A DNA stretch of 42,242 nucleotides from DASSTJ01 sp035707965 (GTDB taxonomy: Bacteria > Actinomycetota > Actinomycetes > Actinomycetales > Angustibacteraceae): the NCBI GenBank assembly GCA_035707965.1, contig DASSTJ010000154.1, positions 1-42,242 of the forward strand, given 5' to 3'. A program made the position numbers and the translations under genes. The notes under the pieces were generated by a model. That model was not told the DNA's origin. It searched no databases and was given only the letters and a program-made list of their open reading frames with translations. Shown piece by piece: positions 33,349-41,638 of the stretch. Each line of letters begins with the position of its first letter. The stretch's first letter is position 1.

Positions 33349-34455
33349 GTGACCGACCACTACCAGACCCTGGGCGTCTCCCGCGACGCGTCCCAGGACG
33401 AGATCAAGCGGGCGTACCGCAAGCTGGCGCGCACGATGCACCCCGACGTGGCGCCCGGCTCGGAGGACGACTTCAAGGCGGTCAGCGCGGCCTACGACGT
33501 GCTGGGCGACCCCACGAAGCGCGCTGCCTACGACCGCGGGGCGGACGGCGTGGGCGGGGCCGGCTTCGGCCAGGGCTTCACCTTCACGGACATCATGGAC
33601 GCGTTCTTCGGCGGCCAGGCCCACGACCGTGGCCCGCGGTCCCGCATGCGCCGCGGCCAGGACGCCTTGATCCGGTTGCAGATCGACCTGTCCGAGGCGA
33701 CGTTCGGCGCCGAGCGCGAGATCGCCGTCGAGACTGCCGTGCGGTGCGAGACCTGCCACGGTGACGGCGCGCAGCCGGGTACCGGCACGCGACGCTGCGA
33801 CGTCTGCGGAGGCAGCGGCGAGGTCCAGCACGTCCAGCGGTCGTTCCTCGGCCAGGTGATGACCACCCGGCCCTGCAGCGCGTGCCGAGGCTATGGCAGC
33901 GTCATCGAGCACCCCTGCGTCCAGTGCTCCGGCGAGGGTCGGGTGCGGTCTCGCCGCACGCTCAGCATCCGCGTGCCAGCCGGAGTCGACACCGGCACCC
34001 GCATCCAGCTCGAGGGCGAGGGCGAGGTCGGCGTGGGTGGCGGCCCCGCCGGTGACCTCTACGTCGAGATCGTCGTGGCGCAGCACCCGAGCTTCATCCG
34101 CCGCGGCGACGACCTCCACGCCCACATCGCCGTCCCCATGACGGCTGCGGCGCTGGGCACGACCCTCACCCTGCAGTCGCTGGACGGCGACCAGACCCTC
34201 GACGTCGAGCCCGGCACCCAGTCCGGCGACACCATCACGCTGCGAGGTCTCGGGGTGACCCACCTGCGGGGTTCCGGCCGCGGCGACCTCGTCGTCGCCA
34301 TCGAGGTCGAGACGCCTCGGGGTCTGGACGACGAGCAGCGGCGGCTCCTGGCGCAGCTCGCCGCACTGCGCGGTGAGGAGCGGCCGGAGGGCCGGCTCGC
34401 GCAGCACGGCAGCGGGCTGTTCGGCAAGCTCCGCGACGTGCTGTCCGGCAAGTGA
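33349..34455 (+). CDS. dnaJ: Chaperone DnaJ (DnaJ2)
   Basis: Protein of 368 residues, type I J-protein. The J domain has YQTLGVSRDASQDEIKRAYRK and HPD (31-33). A Gly/Phe-rich stretch follows (GFGQGFTF), then four zinc-finger repeats CETCHGDG, CDVCGGSG, CSACRGYG and CVQCSGEG, and the C-terminal substrate-binding beta domains (LEGEGEVG, TLRGLGVTHLRGSGRGDL). It stimulates DnaK ATPase. The hrcA-dnaJ-rsmE order is the actinobacterial second dnaJ locus (dnaJ2), distinct from the dnaK operon. The GTG at 33349 has GAAGGA five bases upstream; an upstream ATG at 33319 would add ten residues. Overlaps rsmE by four bases. Confidence 0.95.
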   Translation: MTDHYQTLGVSRDASQDEIKRAYRKLARTMHPDVAPGSEDDFKAVSAAYDVLGDPTKRAAYDRGADGVGGAGFGQGFTFTDIMDAFFGGQAHDRGPRSRMRRGQDALIRLQIDLSEATFGAEREIAVETAVRCETCHGDGAQPGTGTRRCDVCGGSGEVQHVQRSFLGQVMTTRPCSACRGYGSVIEHPCVQCSGEGRVRSRRTLSIRVPAGVDTGTRIQLEGEGEVGVGGGPAGDLYVEIVVAQHPSFIRRGDDLHAHIAVPMTAAALGTTLTLQSLDGDQTLDVEPGTQSGDTITLRGLGVTHLRGSGRGDLVVAIEVETPRGLDDEQRRLLAQLAALRGEERPEGRLAQHGSGLFGKLRDVLSGK

Positions 34456-35207
34456 CGGCACCGCTCTTCCTGCTCGAGCCCGGCGACCTCTCGGAGGTCG
34501 CCCCCGGAGACACCCTGCTGCTCGACGGCTCCGAGGGCCGGCACGCCGCGACGGTGCGGCGCATCGGCGTGGGGGAGAAGGTGGACGTCGGTGACGGCGC
34601 CGGTGCCGTCGCCCGCTGCGAGGTGCGCGAGGTCGTCGGAGCCGAGCGCCGGGAGGGGCTGCGCCTGCTGGTGCTCGCCGTCGACGAGGTGCCGGTCCCG
34701 GACCTGCGCTTCGTCCTCGTCCAGGCACTCGCGAAGGGTGGCCGCGACGACCTTGCCATTGAGACGGCCACCGAGCTCGGCGTCGACGAGGTCGTCCCCT
34801 GGCAGGCGGCCAGGTCCGTCGTCGTCTGGCGGGGGCCGCGGGGCGAGAAGGCCCAGGCGTCCTGGGTCTCCACGGTGCGAGCCGCCGCCAAGCAGTCGCG
34901 CCGTCCCCGGGTGCCGGTCGTCGCACCGGTCGAGACCAGCCGCGAGCTCGCCGACCGCGTCTCCGCCGCCGCGCTCGCCGTCGTCCTGCACGAGGACGCG
35001 CCAACGCCGCTCGGTTCGCTGGCGCTGCCCGACGTCGGTGACGTGGTGCTCGTCGTCGGTCCGGAGGGTGGCATCTCGCCGGACGAGCTGCGGCAGCTCA
35101 GCGACGCCGGTGCCGTCTCCGCCCGGCTCGGTCCCCACGTGCTGAGGTCGTCCACCGCCGGCCCGGCTGCCCTCGCCGTGCTGAGCGCCGCCGCGCGGTG
35201 GGGCTGA
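34452..35207 (+). CDS. rsmE: 16S rRNA (uracil-1498-N3)-methyltransferase RsmE
   Basis: Protein of 251 residues, SPOUT superfamily. An N-terminal PUA-like part (APLFLLEPGDLSE, SEGRHAATVRRIGVGEKV) is followed by the knotted methyltransferase with QALAKGGRDDLAIETATELGVDEVVPW, AAKQSRRPRVP and the SAM-binding VVGPEGGIS, ending LGPHVLRSSTAGPAAL. It methylates U1498 of 16S rRNA. Starts with GTG overlapping the dnaJ stop (GTGA), so it is translationally coupled, the usual dnaJ-rsmE arrangement. Confidence 0.95.
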   Translation: MTAPLFLLEPGDLSEVAPGDTLLLDGSEGRHAATVRRIGVGEKVDVGDGAGAVARCEVREVVGAERREGLRLLVLAVDEVPVPDLRFVLVQALAKGGRDDLAIETATELGVDEVVPWQAARSVVVWRGPRGEKAQASWVSTVRAAAKQSRRPRVPVVAPVETSRELADRVSAAALAVVLHEDAPTPLGSLALPDVGDVVLVVGPEGGISPDELRQLSDAGAVSARLGPHVLRSSTAGPAALAVLSAAARWG

Positions 35208-35230
35208 CACCTGCCGGTAGTGTCGGCGCG

Positions 35231-35629
35231 GTGAGCGCCCGCACCGTCATCACCTTCGGCACGTTCGACGTCTTCCACGTCGGCCACGTGCGCATGCTCA
35301 ACCGCGCCAAGGAGCTGGGCGACCGGCTGGTGGTCGGCGTCTCGGCGGACGAGCTCAACGTGCGCAAGAAGGGCCGCGCACCGGTCTTCACGCAGGACGA
35401 GAGGCTGGAGATCGTGGCCAACATCAGGTGCGTCGACGAGGTCTTCGTCGAGGAGAGCCTCGAGCTCAAGCGCGAGTACGTGCTGGCGCACGACGCCCAG
35501 GTGCTGGTCATGGGAGACGACTGGGCGGGCCGGTTCGACGAGCTGTCCGACGTCTGCGAGGTCGTCTACCTGCCCCGTACGCCGTCGGTGTCCACCACCG
35601 CGCTGATCGAGCACATCGCCCAGCGCTAG
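35231..35629 (+). CDS. Cytidylyltransferase-like (glycerol-3-phosphate cytidylyltransferase type) protein
   Basis: Protein of 132 residues, the usual TagD/TarD length. Motifs: ITFGTFDVFHVGHVRML with HVGH as the HxGH nucleotide motif, and the C-terminal RTPSVSTTALI, matching RTEGISTT of CTP:glycerol-3-phosphate cytidylyltransferases. The product would be CDP-glycerol for teichoic-acid-like polymers, or another CDP-alcohol; specificity cannot be read from sequence. GTG at 35231, with TAGTGT (35218-35223) seven bases upstream and no Shine-Dalgarno site, suggests a leaderless message independent of rsmE. Confidence 0.88.
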   Translation: MSARTVITFGTFDVFHVGHVRMLNRAKELGDRLVVGVSADELNVRKKGRAPVFTQDERLEIVANIRCVDEVFVEESLELKREYVLAHDAQVLVMGDDWAGRFDELSDVCEVVYLPRTPSVSTTALIEHIAQR

Positions 35630-35638
35630 GCCCGGCGA

Positions 35639-35685
35639 CGCACGAACGGGCCGGCACCTCGACGAGGTGGCGGCCCGTTCGTGCG
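35639..35685. terminator. Bidirectional terminator, cytidylyltransferase / RDD gene
   Basis: CGCACGAACGGGCCG (35639-35653) pairs perfectly with CGGCCCGTTCGTGCG (35671-35685). The 17-base centre contains a smaller hairpin CACCT/AGGTG. It lies between two convergent genes, 10 bases from each. Confidence 0.9.
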
Positions 35686-35695
35686 AGCGGGCGGC

Positions 35696-36466
35696 TCAGC
35701 TCGTCTTGACGACCTTGGTGCCGCCGGCGAACTGGTCGTGCCAGCCCTGGCGGGTTGCCACGTTGTTGTTGATGGTCACGGCGATGTAGATCTCGGCCGC
35801 GAGCATCAGCAGGCCGGCGAAGAAGCCGAGGATCGGCACGATCCAGATGATGGAGATCGCGGTCCACGCGTTGCGACGCAGAGCCTGCTCCATCGACGGG
35901 TTGCCGCCGCCCGGGCCCTCGGTGCGGATCTTCAGGGCCATCTTGCCGATGGTCTGCCCGCGGCTGGACTCCATGAAGGCGAAGTACGCCAGCGGGACGA
36001 CCGAGAAGAGCAGGCCGAAGACCAGCTTGGAGCCGAAGCCGGAGTAGACGCCGCCCACGACAGCCGCGAACATCGCCGCCACGAGCACGGATCCGATGAT
36101 GCCGAGGACCACGGAGAGGATCACGTAGTCGATGAGGCGAGCGAGGAACCGGGTGAGCAGGTCGGCGGGCTGGCCGACCTGCGACACCATGCCGCCGGGC
36201 ATCGACGTCGTGCCGTAGCCCCCGGTGGGAGGCGGCGGGTAGCCGCCCGACGGCTGCGCCGGCGGGGGCGCGTAGGCCGGAGCGCCGTACTGGGGGGCCT
36301 CGTGCCCCGGCGCCTGCTCCGGGACGGCGTACTCGGGAGCCGAGTACTCGGGAGCGGCGTACTCCGGGGCCGAGTACTGCGGCGCGGGCGGCGTCTGCGC
36401 GGCACCGTCGGGCGACTCCTGCGGTGGCTGTGCTCCGGGGATCGGCGCCTGGGGGTCGTTGCTCAC
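35696..36466 (-). CDS. RDD-family membrane protein with Pro/Tyr-rich N-terminus
   Basis: Protein of 256 residues. The first 95 residues are disordered and rich in Pro, Gln, Tyr and Ala, with a repeated APEY(A/S) unit encoded by a 15-base tandem repeat. The RDD domain follows (DLLTRFLARLIDYVIL, then ESSRGQTIGKMALKIRT) with about four membrane helices. RDD proteins are small membrane proteins, some linked to ion transport. GTG start preceded by GAGGAGA. Single gene, terminated by the shared hairpin. Confidence 0.88.
   Translation of the reverse strand: MSNDPQAPIPGAQPPQESPDGAAQTPPAPQYSAPEYAAPEYSAPEYAVPEQAPGHEAPQYGAPAYAPPPAQPSGGYPPPPTGGYGTTSMPGGMVSQVGQPADLLTRFLARLIDYVILSVVLGIIGSVLVAAMFAAVVGGVYSGFGSKLVFGLLFSVVPLAYFAFMESSRGQTIGKMALKIRTEGPGGGNPSMEQALRRNAWTAISIIWIVPILGFFAGLLMLAAEIYIAVTINNNVATRQGWHDQFAGGTKVVKTS
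36329..36388 (-). repeat. 15-bp tandem repeat inside the RDD gene
   Basis: Four head-to-tail 15-base units (for example GTACTCGGGAGCCGA on the plus strand, 36329-36343) encode APEY-type pentapeptides on the minus strand. The period is a multiple of three and the frame is kept. Confidence 0.85.
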
Positions 36467-36671
36467 GTTCGCGTCTCCTCTGCCCGACCGTCGCCAGCGT
36501 GCCGACGGGCGGGCTCGATCGAGAAACCGCTGCCGGCGGGTGCTGGCGGCGGATCATGCGCGGGACACCCTAGTGGCGTGCGGCAGTCGTTGGTGGTGCT
36601 TCGTGGACTCTGGAGCGGTTCCACTCGGGGGCCGAGGCCGGGCGCCCGCGGGACCGGCTACCCTGCGCGAG

Positions 36672-37052
36672 ATGAGCACCGAGACACTCGACGCAGGCAC
36701 GCCTGGCCCGCACGACCCGGACTGCCTGTTCTGCCGGCTGGTGAAGGGCGAGATCCCTGCGGACGTCGTCTCCGAGAACGACCGCGCCGTCGCCTTCCGT
36801 GACATCGACCCGCAGGCGCCCGTGCACGTCCTGGTGATCCCGCGCGCTCACCACGTCGACGTGGCGGCCTTGGCGATGGCGGCGCCCGACGACCTCGTGG
36901 CGTTGGTGCGCCTGGGGTCGCAGGTGGCTCAGGACGAGTGCGGCGGCCAGTTCCGGCTCGTGTTCAACAGCGGTCCGGCGGCGCACCAGACCGTCTTCCA
37001 CGTGCACGGCCACGTGCTCGGTGGGCGTGACATGACGTGGCCGCCGGGATGA
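36672..37052 (+). CDS. HIT-family (histidine triad) nucleotide-binding protein
   Basis: Protein of 126 residues. It has DCLFCRLVKGEIPADVV (the HINT-type zinc-binding CxxC start), the core DIDPQAPVHVLVIPRAHH, NSG and the triad VFHVHGHVLGGR. It probably hydrolyses AMP-linked compounds such as nucleoside phosphoramidates. It sits at the conserved HIT position before phoH in actinobacteria. ATG at 36672, with TACCCT (36659-36664) seven bases upstream, so it is probably leaderless. It overlaps the next gene by four bases (ATGA). Confidence 0.93.
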   Translation: MSTETLDAGTPGPHDPDCLFCRLVKGEIPADVVSENDRAVAFRDIDPQAPVHVLVIPRAHHVDVAALAMAAPDDLVALVRLGSQVAQDECGGQFRLVFNSGPAAHQTVFHVHGHVLGGRDMTWPPG

Positions 37053-38473
37053 GCGGCGACCTCCCGTCCGAGGGGTCGCCCGGGCTCACCGACGACGTCG
37101 CGGACCGGCTGCGGCGGCGGGTTCAGCTCGCCCAGCTCGAGTGGCGTGCCCCGTCGGTCGTCGTCCGTGCCGTCCGTCGCGGTGCCGTCCAGCTCGACGT
37201 CGCCGTCGGCTCGGCCGACCTCGGCGCCGACGGTCTGGCCGACCCGCCGGCCCTTGCTCCCGGTCCCGACGTCCAGTACCGCATGGGTTCGATCACCAAG
37301 ACCTTCACCGCCGTGCTGGTCATGCAGGCGCGCGACGACGGCCTCGTCGACCTCGACGACCGGCTCGACGAGCACCTCGACGTCCCCGCGCACGGTGAGG
37401 TGACGCTGCGGCGCATGCTCTGCCACCTCTCGGGGCTGCAGCGGGAGCCGGTCGGCGACGTCTGGGAGTCGCTGGAGGGGCCAGCGCTGCCGACGATGCT
37501 GGCGGACCTGCCGGACGCCGAGGCCGTGCTGCGCCCGCACGAGCGGTGGCACTACTCCAACCTCGCCTTCGCGCTGCTCGGCCAGGTCGTCGCGCAGGTA
37601 CGGGGGACGACGTGGATCGAGGCGCTGCAGTCGAGGGTGCTCGACCGGCTGGGCCTGACGCGCACCACGCCGGGGCCGACCGCCCCGGTCGCGCGGGGGT
37701 ACTCCGCCGATCCCTACGCCGACCGCCTCCTCGCCGAGCCCCTGTTCCCCGGCAACGCCTTCGCTCCGGCCGCCGAGCTCTGGACCACCACCGAGGACCT
37801 CGGCCGGTGGGCATCGTTCTGGGCCGAGCCCGACCCGCGCGTCCTGGCGCCGGCGACCGTGGCGGAGATGACGCACCTGCACGCCATGGCCGACCTGCAG
37901 CAGTGGACGCTCGGCTGGGGGCTGGGGCTGATGCTCCACCGACGCGGCGAGCGGCTGCTCGTCGGCCACGACGGGGCGATGCCGGGGTTCCTGGCCAGCA
38001 TGGTCGTGCACCGCGACAGCGGGTGGGGCGTCGTGGCGCTCACCAACACCGGACGGTCCGCGGACCCGGGATCGTTGGCGCTCGACCTCGCCGACGTCCT
38101 GCTCGACGAGGTGCCGGACGACGACGAGCCATGGTCGCCCGGGCCACCAGTGCCGGACGACGTCGAAGGCCTCCTCGGCACCTGGTGGAGCGAGGGCACC
38201 CAGTACGCCCTGTCGTGGCGGAGCGGCCACGACGACCTGGTCGACGGCAGCGACAGCGGGCACGTCGAGCTGGCCGCTGTCGGTGCACCCGCGAGCAGGC
38301 CGCCGTCCGTGCTGCGCCGGGAACCGGCACGAGGAGCCGACCACTGGCGAGTGGTGAGCGGTCGTGAGCAGGGCGAGCTGCTGCGAGCCGTGCGGTCGGA
38401 CGACGGCTCGGTGACCCGGCTCTACTGGGCGACCTACCCGATGACGCGCGAGCACCGCCCGTTCGGCCAGTAG
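37049..38473 (+). CDS. Serine hydrolase, class C beta-lactamase / PBP4*-like fold
   Basis: Protein of 474 residues. The SxxK motif is SITK (in YRMGSITKTFTA, about 79), the YxN motif is YSN (in HYSNLAF) and the third motif is HDG (in GHDGAMPGF). No signal peptide is visible, so it is probably cytoplasmic, which argues against antibiotic resistance; relatives act as esterases or peptidases. The last about 110 residues form a separate beta-rich domain seen on some of these hydrolases. Its start overlaps the HIT stop; the pair is inserted upstream of phoH, where HIT and phoH are usually close. Confidence 0.88.
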   Translation: MSGDLPSEGSPGLTDDVADRLRRRVQLAQLEWRAPSVVVRAVRRGAVQLDVAVGSADLGADGLADPPALAPGPDVQYRMGSITKTFTAVLVMQARDDGLVDLDDRLDEHLDVPAHGEVTLRRMLCHLSGLQREPVGDVWESLEGPALPTMLADLPDAEAVLRPHERWHYSNLAFALLGQVVAQVRGTTWIEALQSRVLDRLGLTRTTPGPTAPVARGYSADPYADRLLAEPLFPGNAFAPAAELWTTTEDLGRWASFWAEPDPRVLAPATVAEMTHLHAMADLQQWTLGWGLGLMLHRRGERLLVGHDGAMPGFLASMVVHRDSGWGVVALTNTGRSADPGSLALDLADVLLDEVPDDDEPWSPGPPVPDDVEGLLGTWWSEGTQYALSWRSGHDDLVDGSDSGHVELAAVGAPASRPPSVLRREPARGADHWRVVSGREQGELLRAVRSDDGSVTRLYWATYPMTREHRPFGQ

Positions 38474-38503
38474 CCGCCTCGGACGTGCCGGACCGACCGC
38501 CGC

Positions 38504-38549
38504 GAACGACCGGGGCTGCCCTGAACGACCCGAGCTGCCCTGAACGACC
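38504..38549 (+). repeat. 19-bp tandem direct repeats upstream of phoH
   Basis: GAACGACCGGGGCTGCCCT (38504-38522) is followed directly by GAACGACCCGAGCTGCCCT (38523-38541) and a third partial copy GAACGACC (38542-38549). They lie just upstream of the phoH -10 box, so they may be binding sites for a regulator. Confidence 0.8.
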
Positions 38550-38572
38550 AGGAACGAGCACGTCGCCGTCGC

Positions 38573-38578
38573 TAGGAT
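38573..38578 (+). promoter_or_regulatory. phoH -10 box
   Basis: TAGGAT precedes phoH by about 50 bases, with an expected start near 38585. Position relative to the 19-base repeats suggests regulation. Confidence 0.5.
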
Positions 38579-38627
38579 GGTCGGACTGCACCCGACACGA
38601 GAGGGACGAGCTGGCCCCGCGCCGACC

Positions 38628-39773
38628 ATGGACGACCATCCCCTGCCCAGTCCCGCGCCGGACGACGACGCCGGGACGGACGACGCAGTCCCCGCGCTCG
38701 AAGCAGCCGGCCACCGCCGGCCCGACTCACGGCACACTCTCGTGGTCCCGGCCGACGTGCCGATGGTGGCGCTGCTCGGTCCAGGCGACGAGCTCCTCAG
38801 CACCATCGAGCGCGCCTTCCCACGCCTCGACGTGCACGTGCGCGGCAACGAGTGGACCGTCACCGGTCCCGCCGCCGAGGTGGCGCTGCTCGAGCGGCTC
38901 GTCGACGAGCTGCTGGCGGTGATCGCGGCCGGTCAGCCGCTGAGCCGGGACGCCGTGGACCGGTCGGTGTCGATGCTGCGTCAGCAGACGACCGAGCGCC
39001 CTGCCGACGTCCTCACGCTCAACATCCTGTCGAACCGCGGGAAGAAGATCCGCCCGAAGACGCTCAACCAGAAGCGGTACGTCGACGCGATCGACGACAA
39101 CACCGTGGTCTTCGGCATCGGCCCGGCGGGCACCGGCAAGACCTACCTGGCGATGGCGAAGGCCGTGCAGGCGCTGCAGGCAAAGAAGGTCAACCGCATC
39201 ATCCTGACCCGGCCGGCGGTCGAGGCGGGGGAGCGGCTCGGCTTCCTGCCCGGAACGCTCACCGAGAAGATCGACCCCTACCTGCGGCCGCTCTACGACG
39301 CGCTTCACGACATGCTCGACCCCGACTCGATCCCGCGGCTCATGGCGGCGGGCACCATCGAGGTCGCTCCCTTGGCATTCATGCGGGGTCGCACGTTGAA
39401 CGACGCGTTCGTGATCCTGGACGAGGCGCAGAACACGTCCGCCGAGCAGATGAAGATGTTCCTCACCCGGCTCGGCTTCGGCTCGAAGATCGTGGTCACC
39501 GGCGACGTGACGCAGGTCGACCTGCCGGCGGGCACGCAGTCCGGGTTGCGCATCGTGCAGGAGATCCTCGACGGCATCGACGACGTGCACTTCGCCCAGC
39601 TGACCAGCCACGACGTCGTCCGCCACCGGCTGGTCGGCCAGATCGTCGACGCGTACGGACGTTGGGACGCGGTGCACGCCGATCCGGAGGCGACCGGTCG
39701 GGGGCGGCCGCGCGACCACCGGCCCGACAGCCGTCCGGGCCGTCACCCCCGGTCGGCCGAGGGCCGCCGGTGA
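38628..39773 (+). CDS. phoH: PhoH-family ATPase
   Basis: Protein of 381 residues. An N-terminal KH-like region (TLVVPADVPMVALLGPGDELLSTIERAFP) precedes the PhoH ATPase domain with the Walker A GPAGTGKTYLAMAKAVQAL and Walker B FVILDEAQNTSAEQMKMFLTRLGFGSK-type core (VILDEAQNTS), then TGDVTQVDLP. PhoH/YbeZ works with YbeY in RNA maturation, and the next gene is ybeY. The C-terminus is a basic Arg/Pro/Gly tail. ATG at 38628 is used; an ATG at 38577 is rejected because it lies within the -10 box. Overlaps ybeY by four bases. Confidence 0.94.
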   Translation: MDDHPLPSPAPDDDAGTDDAVPALEAAGHRRPDSRHTLVVPADVPMVALLGPGDELLSTIERAFPRLDVHVRGNEWTVTGPAAEVALLERLVDELLAVIAAGQPLSRDAVDRSVSMLRQQTTERPADVLTLNILSNRGKKIRPKTLNQKRYVDAIDDNTVVFGIGPAGTGKTYLAMAKAVQALQAKKVNRIILTRPAVEAGERLGFLPGTLTEKIDPYLRPLYDALHDMLDPDSIPRLMAAGTIEVAPLAFMRGRTLNDAFVILDEAQNTSAEQMKMFLTRLGFGSKIVVTGDVTQVDLPAGTQSGLRIVQEILDGIDDVHFAQLTSHDVVRHRLVGQIVDAYGRWDAVHADPEATGRGRPRDHRPDSRPGRHPRSAEGRR

Positions 39774-40234
39774 GTATCGACGTCAACAACGAGTCGGGCT
39801 TCGACGTCGACGAGCTCGAGCTGGTCCAGCTGTCGCGGTCCGTCCTGGACGCCATGCGGGTGCACCCCGCGGCCGAGCTGTCGATCGTGCTGGTCGACGA
39901 GACGGCCATGGAGCGGCTGCACGTGACCTACATGGACCTCCCTGGCCCGACCGACGTGATGAGCTTCCCCATGGACGAGCTCCGTCCCGGGCGTGAGGGT
40001 GAGGACCTGCACCCCGGTCTGCTCGGCGACGTCGTGCTGTGCCCGGCGGTCGCGCAGCGCGACGCGGCAGAGAACGGCCAGTCCACGGCCGAGCACCTCC
40101 TCATGCTCACGACGCACGGCATCCTGCACCTCCTCGGCTACGACCACGCCGAGCCGGACGAGGAGAAGGAGATGTTCGAGCTGCAGCGGCGACTGCTGCT
40201 CACGTTCCTCGCCGGGCGTGGCCGTCCCGCGTGA
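39770..40234 (+). CDS. ybeY: Endoribonuclease YbeY
   Basis: Protein of 154 residues, the usual size. The metal-binding motif is THGILHLLGYDHAEPDE (the conserved HGxLHLxGYDH), preceded by MNxDY-like HVTYMDLPGPTDVMSFPMDE and LGDVVLCPAVA. YbeY is a zinc-dependent RNase needed for 16S rRNA 3' maturation and ribosome quality control. GTG start overlaps the phoH stop (GTGA). Stop is 42 bases before the CNNM gene. Confidence 0.96.
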   Translation: MSIDVNNESGFDVDELELVQLSRSVLDAMRVHPAAELSIVLVDETAMERLHVTYMDLPGPTDVMSFPMDELRPGREGEDLHPGLLGDVVLCPAVAQRDAAENGQSTAEHLLMLTTHGILHLLGYDHAEPDEEKEMFELQRRLLLTFLAGRGRPA

Positions 40235-40276
40235 CGTGGCGGTGAGCATGTCGGAGCTGGTCCAACAGGTGCGCAG

Positions 40277-41638
40277 ATGAGCTCGGCCGAGGTGCGCCTG
40301 GCGGTGCTCGCCGCGCTGCTCGTGGCGCTCGCGGCCATGCTGGCGGCAGCGGAGTCGTCGGTTGCGCGCGTCTCTCGGCTCCGAGTCAACCAGCTCGTCG
40401 AGGACGGTCGGCGGGGCTCGGCGGCGCTCTCGCTGGTTGCCGCCGACAGCGCACCGTTCGTGTCGGTGTCGACCTTCGTGCGCGTCGTCTGCGAGTCGTT
40501 CGCGGCGGTCTCGGTGACCTTCGTGTGCTTCGACCTCATCGAACGCCGGTGGATCGCCGTGCTCGTCGCCGCCGCCGTCATGGTGGTCGCCTCGTTCGTC
40601 CTCGTCGGCGTCAGCCCCCGCACCTTGGGTCGGCAGCACGCCGAGACGGTGGCCCTGGCGAGCGCCCCGGTGCTCGTCGGGCTCGCCAGGGTGCTGGGAC
40701 CGTTGGCCCGGCTGCTGGTGCTGCTCGGCAACGCGGTGACGCCCGGCAAGGGCTACCGCGACGGACCGTTCGCCGACGAGGCCGAGCTGCGCGACCTCGT
40801 GGACCTCGCGGGCGAGACCGCAGTGATCGAGGCCGACGAACGGCAGATGCTGCACTCGGTCTTCGAGCTGGGCGACACCGTCGTGCGCGAGGTGATGGTG
40901 CCCCGCACCGACATGCTGGTCATCGACCACGACAAGACGCTCCGCCAGGCGATGTCGCTGTTCCTGCGGTCGGGCTACTCGCGCATCCCCGTGGTCGACG
41001 ACGGCCCGGACGACGTCCGCGGCGTGCTGTACCTCAAGGACGTCACCCGTCGCGTACACGCTGACCCCACCGCTGAGAAGACCGTCACCGTGGCCGAGGT
41101 GATGCGGCCCGCTCAGTTCGTCCCCGAGAGCAAGCCGGTGGACGACCTGCTGCGCGAGATGCAGCAGACCCAGAACCACGTCGCAGTGGCGGTCGACGAG
41201 TACGGCGGCACCGCGGGGCTCGTCACGATCGAGGACATCCTCGAGGAGATCGTCGGCGAGATCACCGACGAGTACGACCGTGAGGAGCCGGGCGTCGAGC
41301 GGCTCGACGACGGCGTCGTCCGCGTGCGCTCCACGATGCACGTCGACGAGCTCGGCGAGCTGTTCGACCTCGAGCTGGACGACGAGGACGTCGACACCGT
41401 CGGCGGCCTGCTCTCCAAGGCGTTGGGGCGCGTGCCGATCCCAGGTGCCACTGCGGTCGTGGATGGTCTGGAGCTGGTGGCCGAGCGACCTGCGGGCCGG
41501 CGCCACCGCATCGCGACGGTCCTGGTGCGTCAGGTGGCCGTCACCGGGGACGTCGGGGTGGACGCCGCTGTCGACACCGCTGGCGGCGGCGACGGAACCG
41601 GCCCGCGCCCGAACGGCACGCCGGACGGGGCGGCGTGA
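40277..41638 (+). CDS. CNNM/CorC-type transporter-like protein (hemolysin C family)
   Basis: Protein of 453 residues. The DUF21/CNNM membrane domain (about 1-170, three to four helices) starts with LAVLAALLVALAAMLAAAESSVARVSRLR. Two CBS domains follow (about 205-330; VMVPRTDMLVIDHD, SGYSRIPVVDDG, VLYLKDVTR, VAVDEYGGTAGLVTIEDILEEIVGEI), then a CorC/HlyC C-terminal domain (about 345-430). Members are linked to Mg2+ or Co2+ transport. The phoH-ybeY-CNNM order is conserved and is normally followed by era; here an EamA gene follows. Confidence 0.93.
   Translation: MSSAEVRLAVLAALLVALAAMLAAAESSVARVSRLRVNQLVEDGRRGSAALSLVAADSAPFVSVSTFVRVVCESFAAVSVTFVCFDLIERRWIAVLVAAAVMVVASFVLVGVSPRTLGRQHAETVALASAPVLVGLARVLGPLARLLVLLGNAVTPGKGYRDGPFADEAELRDLVDLAGETAVIEADERQMLHSVFELGDTVVREVMVPRTDMLVIDHDKTLRQAMSLFLRSGYSRIPVVDDGPDDVRGVLYLKDVTRRVHADPTAEKTVTVAEVMRPAQFVPESKPVDDLLREMQQTQNHVAVAVDEYGGTAGLVTIEDILEEIVGEITDEYDREEPGVERLDDGVVRVRSTMHVDELGELFDLELDDEDVDTVGGLLSKALGRVPIPGATAVVDGLELVAERPAGRRHRIATVLVRQVAVTGDVGVDAAVDTAGGGDGTGPRPNGTPDGAA

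Noticed and set aside
37049..38473. Secreted beta-lactamase
   Set aside because: SxxK/YxN/HDG motifs are present, but there is no signal peptide and the C-terminal extra domain fits a cytoplasmic esterase or peptidase-like hydrolase better.
38551..38555. GGAAC as an ECF-sigma -35 element for phoH
   Set aside because: No matching GTT-type -10 lies at the required spacing, and GGAAC here is part of the GAAC-repeat context.
38577..38627. Earlier ATG for phoH
   Set aside because: This ATG lies inside the TAGGAT -10 box, so it would not be on the transcript.
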